From: Methylomonas albis
GTDB lineage: Bacteria; Pseudomonadota; Gammaproteobacteria; Methylococcales; Methylomonadaceae
DNA: 64,000 bases
Assembly (NCBI RefSeq): GCF_014850955.1
Contig: NZ_JACXSS010000001.1
Coordinates: 4,774,001-4,838,000 of the forward strand
Direction of reading: 5' to 3'
The first letter of the stretch is position 1, and every line of letters starts with the position of its first letter. Of this stretch, positions 28,285 through 38,115 are shown piece by piece. The translations under genes and the position numbers were made by a program. The notes beneath the pieces were generated by a model, which saw only the letters and a list, made by a program, of their open reading frames with translations, had not been told where the DNA came from and searched no databases.

Positions 28285-29133
28285 TTACCCTTTGCCAGCT
28301 TTCAATTGCTCTTCCAGTTCGGTAAAAGTCGGCCGGGTATGGTGCGGTATCGCGGTACGCATAAATTCCACTGTCATCGCCGGTGAAGTGCCTTTCGCGC
28401 AATTCAGCAGACCTTTCTGGGTACATTTATAGGCATTGCCTTCTTCTTCCAACCGGGCCTCCATCACGGAAGCAACCGGGCCAATAAAGCCGTAAGACAC
28501 CAAAATACCAAGGAAGGTACCGACCAGCGCCGCGGCGATCAATTTGCCCAATTCCGCCGGCGGGATGCCCACCGACTCCATGGTGTGGACCACCCCCATT
28601 ACCGCCGCAACGATACCGAAAGCCGGCATACCGTCACCCACTTTTTGCACGGCCTTGATCGGCTCGTTGCCTTCGGCATGGTGAATTTCAATTTCCGCGT
28701 CCATGATGTCTTCAAGTTGGTTGACATCAACCCCAGTCAAAATCAGCCTGAGTTTGTCGCAAATAAATTCCATCAGATGGTGGTCATGCACGATTTTTTC
28801 ACCAAAAATCGAACTGCCCTCCGGATCGTCTACGACTTTTTCCAGGGATAGCAAACCTTCCTTACGGGCCTTCTGACTCAGCGCATTAAAGCTCATCAGA
28901 AGCTCCATGTAGTATTCCTTGGTGTAGGTACTACCTTTTAATGTCGCAGTACCACCAGCCATGGCTGCCTTGCTGTTGGCTAACGAGTTACTGGCTAAAA
29001 AGGAACCAAAGGCAGCGCCGACAATGATCACCACCTCGACCGGCTGCCAAAGTACACCCAAGTGGCCGCCGGCCATCATGAAGCCGCCCAATACGCAGCC
29101 CAAAATGATCACATAACCAATGATTACAAACAT
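28285..29133 (-). CDS. motA: Flagellar motor stator protein MotA
   Basis: A 282-residue inner-membrane protein with four helices, forming the proton channel with MotB. It begins MFVIIGYVIILGCVLGGFMMAGGHL and has the cytoplasmic loop with charged residues that contact FliG. The segment VGDGMPAFGIVAAVMGVVHTMES near residue 185, with PPAELGKLIAAALVGTFLGILVSYG after it, is the conserved channel pair of helices and includes the conserved prolines. Length is that of E. coli-type MotA. It is the first gene of the motAB pair; an A-rich stretch at 29134-29165 precedes it. Confidence 0.95.
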   Translation of the reverse strand: MFVIIGYVIILGCVLGGFMMAGGHLGVLWQPVEVVIIVGAAFGSFLASNSLANSKAAMAGGTATLKGSTYTKEYYMELLMSFNALSQKARKEGLLSLEKVVDDPEGSSIFGEKIVHDHHLMEFICDKLRLILTGVDVNQLEDIMDAEIEIHHAEGNEPIKAVQKVGDGMPAFGIVAAVMGVVHTMESVGIPPAELGKLIAAALVGTFLGILVSYGFIGPVASVMEARLEEEGNAYKCTQKGLLNCAKGTSPAMTVEFMRTAIPHHTRPTFTELEEQLKAGKG

Positions 29134-29249
29134 GGTTGCCTCTAAAAACTAAAAGTTAATTATAAAAATTCAAACCTACCCTGGATTCGCCCGTTTTACC
29201 GTCAGCCCTGTAAGTTGCCGGATAAGTCTAGGCTATGGTTTTTAATATC

Positions 29250-31916
29250 TCAGGCTAAATGCTCAGTTTTTTTCAAAACCAGTTTACTAATCGCCGGCAG
29301 CACCACAAAAGTACAGGTCATGATCCAGAAAATACCGATGGTGATTACCAGACCCATGCTGGAAATGCCTTGATGCGGCGAAAAAGCCAAGCCGACAAAG
29401 CTGGAAATAGTGGTCAACGCACCATAGAACATGCCGCGCGCAGTACTGGATTGATAAATATTCTGGTCTTCCGATAGGGAGAGATGTAATTTTTCCACCA
29501 TATGGATACCGTTATCGACACCCAGGCCCATTAATAGTGGCAGGGCAATAATATTGGCAAAATTGATAGGGGTACCGGTAAACACGGTAGTAGCCATCGT
29601 GAACAATCCGGCCAGCACCAAGGGCGTCATCACTAGCAAGGTATCGACGACGCTACGACGAATCACTATCAACAGCACAGCAATCGCCACCAATGCGATG
29701 ATGATGGCTTCCTGGAAAGCGCCAATCACGGCTTTCATGGATTCCCAATACATCACCGGCAAATCGGTGGCATTGGGCGCTACCGCCTGCACATCGGTGA
29801 TGAAAGTCTGCAAGTTACTGAGATCGTTCAAATCTTCCTTCGGAAAAATCTGGATACGGTACAAACCGTCTTTACTCAACCAGCGTTCCTTGATTTCAGC
29901 TGGAATGCCGGTCGGCACGATTTCCTCCGCATGGAAACCGATCAAAAGTTGGTTCATCACAGCCGGCAGGGTACCAAGCAATGACGTTTGGATCTTCTCG
30001 ATAAACACGCCACGGTCGGGCTGCAATCTGGCTTCCAACTCCACCATGACGTCCTGCAATTCTTGCTTAAAGGTTTGCAGCGATTTAATGTCGGCGGGAT
30101 TGGTCTTTTTTGGCAGATTGTTGTCTATCGCCGCTATCATGCGCTTGATCGCCGGTAACGGATCGGTGCCGGTTTTCAGTTGCGGGAAGAACTGGCTTTG
30201 CGGACCCAATGTCAGCACCATGTCGTCGATGATACCCAGCTTGCTTGCCTGGTCGTCAGGCACAAAATCGAACAAACTGACGGTTTTATCGACAGTTTTC
30301 AAGCTCTCCAATTTTTTCTGTGCTGCCCTGGCTTCCGCCTCATTTTGCACCAAAACCGTCAAGGTCATCGGTGAAGTATCGCGTTCCTTCATCAAGTCCT
30401 TGAAAGCAATCACCGATTCCGTATTCGGGTCGCGCAGATTCAAGGGATTGAAATCGGTTTGCACCTGAAACACAAAGTACACCGAGACTACCGCGCCAAT
30501 CAACGTGAGCAAGGAAATCGATTTGGCATAGTGCAAGGTAAAGTGAGCCAACAGGTGCGTAAATTTCGACTCACCGGGTTGTTCACCATGTAATTGGTGC
30601 ACGGGCGGATTTGGTAAGACCTTAAGCAGCACGGGCAACACGGTCAAGGTGATGAATAAACAAATAAACAAGCTGGTACCTGCCAGCAAGCCCAGTTCGG
30701 AAATACCCTGATAATCGGTCGGAATAAAGGCATACAAACCGATAGAAGTAGTACCGGCGCACAGTATCAAGGATGGACTGGTCGCCAATAATGCCGAGCG
30801 AATCGCCTTGCCCTTATCGCTACCATATAAATCCAGATTATCGCGATACCGCAGGCAAAAATGGATCGCATATTCCACGCCCAAGCCGATATTGGAAACC
30901 GCGAAGGCCACCGAAATCAGATTCAGTTGTTTGACCGCTACGGACGCAAACAAACCGCAAAACACCATACCCAAGGCCAGCGTCAGCAATGTTGCCAGCA
31001 TCAACAGCCAGGAACGGTAAGCAATCAACAAAATGCCGCAAACCAATACGATGGAAAAGATGCTGGCTGTGAACGTACCTTCGCTCATCCCGGCCATTTC
31101 GTCATGTTCCAATCCAACCTCGCCGGTCACCCAAACTTTAACTGCCGGTAGATTAGGATCTTGAATTTTGTCGGCCGCCTTACGAATAATGTTGATCGCA
31201 GGTTCTACCGGTAAAATCTGGCTGTAGTCGAATTTTGGCGTGACGAAGATAAAGGCTTTGTCCGATTGTTCTTCGCTGATCTTGTTTTCGGCGATCAGCT
31301 TTTGCCAGGACAGCAGATCGGTTTCGCCATTGAGAGTTTTATGCAGGGAATTGCTGACTTTATCTATAAGAGACATTAAGTCAATTGGCACTTCCTCGGT
31401 TTTGGTTTCGGCATTTAACGCATCTTCGAAAATCGAGAAAAAACCGTTCAGACTGGGATCTTGCGAAATCCGGCCGATGAAAGGCTGGGCTTGGGCCAAC
31501 GTCACCGAAAAGTCCTGCAACTTATCGGTATCCAGATATAGCAGGCCATTGCGTTGAAAAAACACGTTTTCATCCGGCCGATAGATTTTGGTGAAATGTT
31601 CGGTATCGGCTCTGAGTTCGCGGCTCAGGCGTTGCGCGGCGGCTTTGGTCAACTCCGGACTGGAAGATTCGATTACCAACAGCAGCGTGTGTACTTCCTG
31701 GCCGAATTGCTGCTCGAACTTGCGCCGATTTTGTTGAAACGGCGCATCGGGAGCGATCAGTTCAGCAGTATCGGTATTGACGGTAAGATGATTGCCGGTG
31801 TATTGAACGGCAAAATACGCCACGACAACCGAGACCAGTAATACCAATGCCGGCGAATACAGCAGCCAATTACCCCAACGAAAGGCGATATTTCCCAAAC
31901 GTTTTTCTAAAGACAT
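29250..31916 (-). CDS. hpnN: Hopanoid-type RND/MMPL transporter HpnN
   Basis: An 888-residue RND-superfamily exporter with two repeats, each one membrane helix, a large periplasmic domain and then five more helices. The region PFIGRISQDPSLNGFFSIFEDAL near residue 140 and the whole architecture are those of HpnN, which moves hopanoids to the outer membrane. The second repeat carries PLLMGLGVDNGIHMVEKLH near residue 796. Methanotrophs make abundant hopanoids, so the role fits. It begins 2 bases after the antiporter stop and is probably in its operon. No other hpn gene is near. Confidence 0.82.
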   Translation of the reverse strand: MSLEKRLGNIAFRWGNWLLYSPALVLLVSVVVAYFAVQYTGNHLTVNTDTAELIAPDAPFQQNRRKFEQQFGQEVHTLLLVIESSSPELTKAAAQRLSRELRADTEHFTKIYRPDENVFFQRNGLLYLDTDKLQDFSVTLAQAQPFIGRISQDPSLNGFFSIFEDALNAETKTEEVPIDLMSLIDKVSNSLHKTLNGETDLLSWQKLIAENKISEEQSDKAFIFVTPKFDYSQILPVEPAINIIRKAADKIQDPNLPAVKVWVTGEVGLEHDEMAGMSEGTFTASIFSIVLVCGILLIAYRSWLLMLATLLTLALGMVFCGLFASVAVKQLNLISVAFAVSNIGLGVEYAIHFCLRYRDNLDLYGSDKGKAIRSALLATSPSLILCAGTTSIGLYAFIPTDYQGISELGLLAGTSLFICLFITLTVLPVLLKVLPNPPVHQLHGEQPGESKFTHLLAHFTLHYAKSISLLTLIGAVVSVYFVFQVQTDFNPLNLRDPNTESVIAFKDLMKERDTSPMTLTVLVQNEAEARAAQKKLESLKTVDKTVSLFDFVPDDQASKLGIIDDMVLTLGPQSQFFPQLKTGTDPLPAIKRMIAAIDNNLPKKTNPADIKSLQTFKQELQDVMVELEARLQPDRGVFIEKIQTSLLGTLPAVMNQLLIGFHAEEIVPTGIPAEIKERWLSKDGLYRIQIFPKEDLNDLSNLQTFITDVQAVAPNATDLPVMYWESMKAVIGAFQEAIIIALVAIAVLLIVIRRSVVDTLLVMTPLVLAGLFTMATTVFTGTPINFANIIALPLLMGLGVDNGIHMVEKLHLSLSEDQNIYQSSTARGMFYGALTTISSFVGLAFSPHQGISSMGLVITIGIFWIMTCTFVVLPAISKLVLKKTEHLA

Positions 31917-31918
31917 GC

Positions 31919-32902
31919 TTAAGCGCTCACTACGGTGTTAATCAAATACACGGTGTAACTGGCGTAGACAGCCAACAATACGCCGCCTTCGACCCGATTA
32001 ATACTGCCTTGCTCGCCTTTCCTGGAATACCCCAAAAAGAACAGCGACACCGTCAACAAGGCCATCAGCGGCCAATCGCGATTAACAATCTCCACGGGGA
32101 TGGCCATCGGATGAATCACCCCGGCCAGACCTACTACCGCCAGGGTATTGAATAAATTGGAACCGATGATATTACCCAGGGCCAGGTCGTGTTCGCCTTT
32201 GCGAGCGGCGGCAATCGACGACGCCAGCTCGGGCAAGGAGGTACCGATGGCAATGATGGTCAAACCGATCACCAAATCGCTGACTCCCAAATCCTGGGCA
32301 ATCGATACCGCGCCCCAGACCAACAACCTGGAACTGATCACCAACAATAGCAATCCGCCGCCTAACCAAATGACGGACTGCGCGAAAGACATACTGTGCT
32401 CATCCAGCTCTTCAGCCATCTCTTCACCCAGCACGTCACTTTTCTCGGCTTTTTTACTTAAGCCTTGACGGACCATCCAGGTCATCACACCGACAAACAC
32501 CACCAACTCCAACACCGCATCCGTCCGCGACAGATCGCCGTCGTATACCTGGCCGAGCGCAAACACCGTTACCGCAAACAACACCGGTAGCTCTTTTTTC
32601 ACAATTTGCGAATGCACCACGATTGGACTAATCAACGCCACCGCGCCGAGAATCAAGGCGATATTGGTAATATTCGATCCATAGGCATTACCCAGGGCGA
32701 TGCCCGGATTACCTTGCCAAGCCGATAAGGCCGATACCGTCAATTCCGGTGCGGAGGTGCCGAAACCGATCACCACCATCCCGATTAATAAGGGCGACAT
32801 CCCCAAAAAACGCGCTATCGCGGCCGCTCCTTCGACAAAAATATCGGCACTCCAAACCAACACAATCAGACCGATGACTATCATCAACAGTGGCAATGCC
32901 AT
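31919..32902 (-). CDS. Calcium/sodium antiporter (YrbG-like)
   Basis: A 327-residue Ca/cation antiporter family protein with about ten membrane helices. The two inverted alpha repeats are plain: VVIGFGTSAPELTVSALSAW then ALGNAYGSNITNIALILG near residue 45-85, and TIIAIGTSLPELASSIAAA then ALGNIIGSNLFNTLAVVG near residue 210-250. The Glu in each repeat binds the cation. It exchanges Ca2+ for Na+ across the inner membrane. It lies between uppP and hpnN on the same strand. Confidence 0.92.
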   Translation of the reverse strand: MALPLLMIVIGLIVLVWSADIFVEGAAAIARFLGMSPLLIGMVVIGFGTSAPELTVSALSAWQGNPGIALGNAYGSNITNIALILGAVALISPIVVHSQIVKKELPVLFAVTVFALGQVYDGDLSRTDAVLELVVFVGVMTWMVRQGLSKKAEKSDVLGEEMAEELDEHSMSFAQSVIWLGGGLLLLVISSRLLVWGAVSIAQDLGVSDLVIGLTIIAIGTSLPELASSIAAARKGEHDLALGNIIGSNLFNTLAVVGLAGVIHPMAIPVEIVNRDWPLMALLTVSLFFLGYSRKGEQGSINRVEGGVLLAVYASYTVYLINTVVSA

Positions 32903-32962
32903 AACCTACCCTTAAATTTAAAGACCAAAAAACCGAAATACTGCCGTGTGTGACGCCAGATG

Positions 32963-33790
32963 CTAATCCACCGTCCACTGCACCAGACCGCTATAGGCGC
33001 TGGCAATTACCACCACGCCAAACACGATCCGATACCACGCAAAAATAATGAAATCGTGATGACTGATGTAACGCAGTAAACCCTTAACTGCCAGCAAGGC
33101 ACTGATAAAGGCGGCGATCAAACCCACCGCGAACGATAGGGCGTCGCTCTCGACATTCAACAGATCGCGGTGTTTATATAAGTCGTAGAGACTGGCGACG
33201 ACCAAGGTTGGAATCGCCAAAAAGAAAGAAAACTCGGTAGAAGCCTTGCGCGACAACCCGAATAACAAGCCGCCGATGATGGTTGCACCGGAGCGGGAGG
33301 TACCGGGAATCAACGCAAAAGCTTGGGCTACACCCAATTTCAATGCATCCAATGGACTCAGATCGTCTACGCTTTCGACGCGAATTTTATGCTCGCGCTT
33401 TTCCGCCCAGATGATCACAAACGCACCGATGATAAAGGCCAAGGCCACCGGCACCGGTTTAAACAGCGCGGCCTTAATATACTTGCCAAACAGCAAACCC
33501 AGCGTTGCCAGCGGCATAAACGCAATCACCAGATTCAACACGAATTTTTGCGCCTGTCTATCGCTGGTCAACCCGCTCAGCACCGAGCCGATCTTGGCTC
33601 GATATTCCCAGCAAATCGCCAGTATCGCGCCAACCTGAATCACGATGGTAAACAGCTTGGCCTTGTCGTCGTTAAAATTCAGCAAGTCGCCGGCGAGAAT
33701 CAAATGGCCGGTGCTGGAAATGGGAAGAAATTCGGTTAAACCTTCAACTACGCCGAGTATCAGGGATTTTATGATGAGGGTAATGTCCAT
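32963..33790 (-). CDS. uppP: Undecaprenyl-diphosphatase
   Basis: A 275-residue membrane phosphatase (also called BacA) that recycles undecaprenyl diphosphate to the monophosphate used for peptidoglycan and surface glycans. [19 protein letters not shown] at residues 14-32 contains the catalytic Glu and Ser/His, and [23 protein letters not shown] near residue 157 contains the Arg-rich active loop. About eight helices. It could serve both glycan initiation systems in this window. It is the first gene of the uppP-antiporter-hpnN run. Confidence 0.95.
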   Translation of the reverse strand: MDITLIIKSLILGVVEGLTEFLPISSTGHLILAGDLLNFNDDKAKLFTIVIQVGAILAICWEYRAKIGSVLSGLTSDRQAQKFVLNLVIAFMPLATLGLLFGKYIKAALFKPVPVALAFIIGAFVIIWAEKREHKIRVESVDDLSPLDALKLGVAQAFALIPGTSRSGATIIGGLLFGLSRKASTEFSFFLAIPTLVVASLYDLYKHRDLLNVESDALSFAVGLIAAFISALLAVKGLLRYISHHDFIIFAWYRIVFGVVVIASAYSGLVQWTVD

Positions 33791-34105
33791 TTTTTAATCA
33801 GGCTCCGTACCAGTCAGGTACCAGGGTCGAAATCAGCATAGCGATGAGGGATGTAAATCAGTCGAAATTGGTAAGCCTATGAAAAAGCCATATAAGCGGG
33901 GCGGGATTATAGTCGAAATCTCTATTATTACGTAACTTTACCCTGTAAGGCTCGGCAAATCCTAGCATTTACGCCCCACCTTCGCCGCGCCAATTTCCGT
34001 CTAACATCGCTTTGCATAGCCGTTGCCGATCTGCCAGAATCGGCGGTAATACTGGCATTACCTTTTCGACTGTAATCGCGCGTCGTCCCAGCAAGGTTTT
34101 TGATC
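33791..34105. promoter_or_regulatory. Divergent intergenic region uppP / phosphotransferase-kinase
   Basis: About 315 bases between divergent genes, so promoters for both must be here. Short direct repeats of the ACCAGTCAGGTACCAG kind occur at 33807-33825. I saw no terminator, riboswitch or gene. Confidence 0.35.
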
Positions 34106-35667
34106 ATGGCAAACGCATACCCACCTCTGATAGCCGCACTTTGCGAACCAGCTTGTTACCCGCATCCGGTCAAACGGGTTACCGTGCTGGAGACCCATAT
34201 TTCCTGGGTGCTTCTGGCCGGCCGCTACGCTTACAAAATCAAGAAACCGGTCAACCTGGGCTTTCTGGATTTCAGCCAACTCAGCCAAAGACATTTTTAT
34301 TGCCAGGAAGAGATTCGCTTGAATCGACGTCTGGCACCCGGCATTTATTTAAAGGTAACGGCGATAGGCGGCAACCCTGCTCAACCCCTAATTAACGCAG
34401 AGCCGGCATTTGAATTTGCGGTAAAAATGCGGCGCTTTGCCACCGGCAAGCTCCTGGATACCTTGCTGACGCGGGGGAAGTCACTCCCGATCATATTGAC
34501 AGCTTAGCCGAGACTGTCGCTAAATTTCATACAGGCTTACCGCCGGCAAACCCCGAATCGGACTACGGCGCGCCGGCCGCTATTGACGCGCCGGCCCGGC
34601 AAAATTTCCAGCAGTTGCTTGAACTGCTGCCACCTGAAGACGCCGCATTGGTCAATCAACTGCAAGACGGCTGCCGGCAAGCGTTTTTAGCAGCCGAAAC
34701 CTTGTTCAAACAACGACAGCAAGCCGGTTTTATCCGCGAATGTCACGGCGACCTGCACCTGGGCAATATCGTGCTGTTAAGAGGCCGGCCGGTCGCATTC
34801 GATGGTATCGAATTCTCGCCGGCATTACGCTGGATCGATACGATCAGTGACGCGGCATTCTTGATCATGGATTTAGTCCATCGCGGCCGCGCCGACCTGG
34901 CATACCGATTTTTAAACGCGTATTTGCAAATCAACGGCGACTTCGCCGGCTTAGGCGTATTGCGCTTTTATCTCAGCTACCGAGCGGCAGTACGCGCGAA
35001 AATTGCCGGATTTAGGTTCGCACAAACCGGTGCCGAATCGGCCAGACAAGAATGCCTAAGCTACCTGAGTTTGGCCGGCAGCAGTTTAAGGCCGCGTAAA
35101 CCGGCATTAATTCTGACTCACGGATTGCCCGGTTGCGGCAAAAGCGCAGTTTCGCAATTATTATTGGAAAAACACCAACTGATTCGCTTGCGTTCGGATG
35201 TCGAGAGAAAACGGCTATTCGGATTGAGTGCCGGCCAAAACAGCGGATCGGCAATTGATAGCGGTCTATACGACCCTCAAGTGAGCCAAAAAACCTATCG
35301 CCACCTATTAAGTAAGGCGCAAACCCTGCTTGAATATGGCTTTGCACTAATTATCGACGCCTCTTTTTTGAAGCACGCCCAACGCAGTCCGTTTCAGTTG
35401 CTGGCGCAAAACCAGGGAATTCCTTTCGTCATTCTCTCTATAACGGCTACGGAGGCAGTGTTGCGGCAGCGTATCCTACATAGACAAGCAGAAGGCTTCG
35501 ACGCGTCGGAAGCCGACCTGGCCGTACTCGACCAGGCCATGACCAAGGTGGAAGCATTACAAGCCGAAGAATTGCCGTATAACTTGGTATTGGCTAACGA
35601 TAACGATGGCCTGGATAAAAATGACCGGCAAGCAGCCTGGCGTGAGTTGGCACGAGTATTAGAATAA
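34106..35667 (+). pseudogene. Aminoglycoside-phosphotransferase-like/AAA kinase fusion, single-base frameshift
   Basis: Two parts of one protein of about 520 residues. The first frame starts at ATG 34106 (MANAYPPLIAALCEPACYPH) and runs to MRRFATGKLLDTLLTRG. At the five-G run 34473-34477 one base must be added to continue EVTPDHIDSLAETVAKFH, which leads into the frame ending at 35667. The APH-like half has ECHGDLHLGNIVL, the catalytic loop, near residue 210. The C-terminal half is a P-loop kinase with LTHGLPGCGKSAVSQLLL near residue 335. Members of this family are full-length in many proteobacteria; the substrate is unknown. Error in a G-run or real inactivation are both possible. Confidence 0.8.
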
Positions 35668-35877
35668 ATTTTCGCGGAATGGCATTTGCCAAATGGTAGG
35701 TTCTTGGCAATCGCTGCACATACCCGGATTTTGACGTATGCACAGACTTTTCCTCTGACTGTCGCCAATTTGGCGCTTCCAAGCTAAAAAACAGCCTGAT
35801 CCAGAACGCGGTAGCTTCACTGATTGGCAAAGGCCGGACTGTACACAATCGGCGCAGTAAAAGCGTTCTCTTGGACA
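35659..35877 (-). pseudogene. Possible small Cys-rich protein with disrupted start
   Basis: A 72-codon minus-strand frame begins right after an in-frame stop with CPRERFYCADC and continues through QSGLCQSVKLPRSGSGCFLA and LCIRQNPGMCSDCQEPTIW to a stop at 35659. Two CxxC-like pairs and further cysteines suggest a small zinc- or Fe-S-binding protein. No start codon lies in this frame, but a GTG in the next frame at 35890 would join it after removal of one base. It overlaps the 3' end of the convergent kinase gene by 9 bases. I do not recognise the family. Confidence 0.38.
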
Positions 35878-35995
35878 TTAGTAAATTCACGGTAAATTAG
35901 CTTACGAGGGTTGGCATTTCCTACCATCCACGATCTTTGTTAGAATCGCGGGCGATCGCTAGATAATTAAACCAATAAAAACCACTATTTGAGCC

Positions 35996-36430
35996 ATGAA
36001 TAAAAAGAAAATTATAATATTTGCCATCTGTCTGGCAGGCCTGCTTGCCATCCAGATTAAGCTCTTCCTGCCGTTTATGTACGACATCGCCGCTTCTGAT
36101 TTATTTTTGGTGGAAAGCAAGGACGCCGCCAACCCTATGTCCATTAGCACCGACATGACTGCGCTGGCATTTGCAAACTGCAACACTTATATCAAGAACG
36201 AAGCCGATGAAGATCAAAGCCTGTCATTTGCCAGCCAAGCGACCAACGCCTGGACTCTCGGTAACTACGAATATATCGTGAATGCCGACGTTGAAATCAG
36301 CAGCAAGGACAGCCCCAACGTCACACGCCACTACGCGTGTCGGATTCAATACAACAAAGGCGATGACACCTCCGGCGTAAACGATTTCGACAACTGGTCT
36401 ATCGAAGGTGTTAGCGGATTAACCGATTAA
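35996..36430 (+). CDS. Hypothetical protein, single N-terminal membrane helix
   Basis: A 144-residue protein not recognised. After MNKKK a hydrophobic stretch (IIIFAICLAGLLAIQIKLFLPF) acts as signal anchor. The rest (acidic, with CNTYIKNEADEDQSLSF and ACRIQYNKGDDTSGVNDFDNWSIEGV) is probably periplasmic. Two cysteines near residues 62 and 117 could pair. The pattern of a small anchored domain ending in a WSIEGVSG strand suggests a compact beta fold. A repeat element follows at 36468, so it appears to be a single-gene unit. Confidence 0.65.
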   Translation: MNKKKIIIFAICLAGLLAIQIKLFLPFMYDIAASDLFLVESKDAANPMSISTDMTALAFANCNTYIKNEADEDQSLSFASQATNAWTLGNYEYIVNADVEISSKDSPNVTRHYACRIQYNKGDDTSGVNDFDNWSIEGVSGLTD

Positions 36431-36467
36431 GCTCAATTAATCGCGCCAAGACTGCCCTCTGGCTACC

Positions 36468-36586
36468 GGGGCAATACCCGTTAAGTTAAGACGTTCGCTG
36501 AGCGGAGCCGAAGCGAATTGACTGGCTTAGATTCCGCTAAGCCAGCGGCTTGTCTTGGCAATAGTTTCTTAACTTAACGACCCGGC
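36468..36586. repeat. TIR-bounded miniature element, copy 5
   Basis: Left end GGGGCAATACCCGTTAAGTT (36468-36487) and right end TTAACTTAACGACCCGG (36570-36586) are inverted versions of the recurring motif. The core has CTGAGCGGAGCCGAAG (36498-36513) and a CTGGCTTAGATTCCGCTAAG-type hairpin. The 23 bases 36495-36517 are identical to 19792-19814 inside damX. Confidence 0.7.
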
Positions 36587-36946
36587 TGTCCGGGGCTTAT
36601 TGCAGGCCAACGCAACACAAAACGACACGTTCCATACCTAGCTGTCTATTGGCAATCTGTTTTTCTCAACATATTAATTCGGGCGACAATCTCTATATTA
36701 ATTCGGGCGACAATCTCTGCCGAAACCGCCCCCGTAGCTTCTCTCATTTAGCCGTTCCCGCTCTTCAGGTAGCTCGCCAGTCAACCTTCGATCATGTCAA
36801 ACACGTTCCGTTGCGGTGTAGCTTAGAATATAAATCAAGGCTGCGAGCATTTATCAAGAATTGAGAAAGCTTATCTTCGTCTGCGAAACCGTGCACCCAA
36901 GCAGCATGTAATCCGCTCGAATTCAAGACATTCGGTATAAAAACAT
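36587..36946. promoter_or_regulatory. Intergenic upstream of DUF2490 gene, with 24-bp direct repeat
   Basis: A 24-base sequence beginning ATATTAATTCGGGCGACAAT occurs twice in tandem at 36671-36694 and 36695-36718. Its position 230 bases before the next start makes a regulator-binding role possible, but nothing else supports it. No gene was recognised in this stretch. Confidence 0.4.
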
Positions 36947-37648
36947 ATGCAAAAAACACACTTAGCCCTGCTGCTCGCAGGCTTAACGCTTGCTCCATTT
37001 GCCGAGGCCGGCCCGGTGCGAGACGATTTCAGCACCTGGATCAGCAATACCTATCAAACCGATTTTGGCGGCAGCCCCTATTTGGCTTTTCTGGAATTGG
37101 CGCCACGCACGAAGACCGACAATACGCTGTTTAGCCAAATCATCGTCCGCCCGTTAATCGGCTATAAAATCACCAAACAGCTGCAATTGTGGCTAGGCTA
37201 TACTTGGCAGGGTGAATACAGCGAGCAAACCGATTTCGAACTCGCTACCAACGATGCGATGCAGCAGTTGCAATGGATAGACAACTGGACGCCACAGCTA
37301 AATTTTCAATACCGTTTTCGTTTAGAGCAGCGCTTCTTTGCCGACGAAGGCGATGTCGGCCATCGCATGCGCCACCGCTTCCGCTTCGTGTATTCCTTAC
37401 CCGACAGCCAGGCTTATTTGATCGCGCTGGATGAACTGTTTGTGTATTTCAACTCGATAGACGAAGGGCGGCTGGCGCGTTCCGTGCAAACCGGCATTAA
37501 CCAAAATCGCAGCTATGTCGGGGTAGGCTACAAGCTCACGAAAAACTTGAATGTCGATACCGGCTACCAATTGCAGTACATTCATAACTACGGCGCACCC
37601 GATGTGACTAACCACGTCTGGCTAAGCAATATCAACATCAATTTTTAG
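36947..37648 (+). CDS. DUF2490 outer-membrane beta-barrel protein
   Basis: A 233-residue protein with a signal peptide (MQKTHLALLLAGLTLAPFAEA) and alternating beta-strand pattern ending in a terminal Phe (WLSNININF), as expected for an outer-membrane barrel. FSTWISNTYQTDFGG near the start, WTPQLNFQYRFRLEQRFF near residue 125 and MRHRFRFVYSL are DUF2490 features. Function of the family is unknown. A 12-base-stem hairpin follows at 37777, between it and a convergent small gene. Confidence 0.82.
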   Translation: MQKTHLALLLAGLTLAPFAEAGPVRDDFSTWISNTYQTDFGGSPYLAFLELAPRTKTDNTLFSQIIVRPLIGYKITKQLQLWLGYTWQGEYSEQTDFELATNDAMQQLQWIDNWTPQLNFQYRFRLEQRFFADEGDVGHRMRHRFRFVYSLPDSQAYLIALDELFVYFNSIDEGRLARSVQTGINQNRSYVGVGYKLTKNLNVDTGYQLQYIHNYGAPDVTNHVWLSNININF

Positions 37649-37776
37649 ATCGGAGAAAGTTCGGGGATTTTTAGGAGCAATTGGCGTCCGTTAAATCGAC
37701 TTGGTCAATGCGTTGGGTAACTCGGATGTTTCGGGAAGATAAACAAAACCTTACTGCCAAAAACATACAACTGACG

Positions 37777-37806
37777 CTATATGCAGCCTGTGCGGGCTGC
37801 ATATAG
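37777..37806. terminator. Hairpin between convergent genes
   Basis: CTATATGCAGCC and its perfect reverse complement with a six-base loop. It lies 128 bases after the DUF2490 stop and 12 bases from the stop of the convergent small gene. There is no strong T-tract on either side, so if it ends transcription it would be as a weak bidirectional terminator. Confidence 0.55.
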
Positions 37807-37818
37807 AATCCACGGCTC

Positions 37819-38115
37819 TCAGCTAAAAAAGCTCAAACGGTTTTTCACTTCCACAGCTACCAGTGCGTCGTAATGACGTCGCAATACCGAGTCGGTAGGA
37901 CGCGGAAATAGTGTGGCTTCAATTTCGCTTTGCAGCTGCTCCAGAAAACTTGACGTCGGCGCAGCGCCGTCAGCCTGGCTGGTCAGTGTCGCTGGCGTTT
38001 GGCCTTTACCGGAACGGAATAATTTGCCGAAAAAGGAAAGTCCGCAACCCTGAGACGAGTATGCGCACGCAGCGACCAGGCCGCTCAGTATGAACAATAC
38101 AATGGCTTCGAACAT
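37819..38115 (-). CDS. Hypothetical small membrane protein
   Basis: A 98-residue protein starting MFEAIVLFILSGLVAACAYSSQGCGLSFFGKLFR: a membrane helix followed by two cysteines, or a lipoprotein-like LVAAC box at residue 17. The remainder (polar linker then LEQLQSEIEATLFPRPTDSVLRRHYDALVAVEVKNRLSFF) looks like a short helical domain. No family recognised. It has its own upstream gap of 300 bases, so it is likely transcribed alone. Confidence 0.55.
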   Translation of the reverse strand: MFEAIVLFILSGLVAACAYSSQGCGLSFFGKLFRSGKGQTPATLTSQADGAAPTSSFLEQLQSEIEATLFPRPTDSVLRRHYDALVAVEVKNRLSFFS

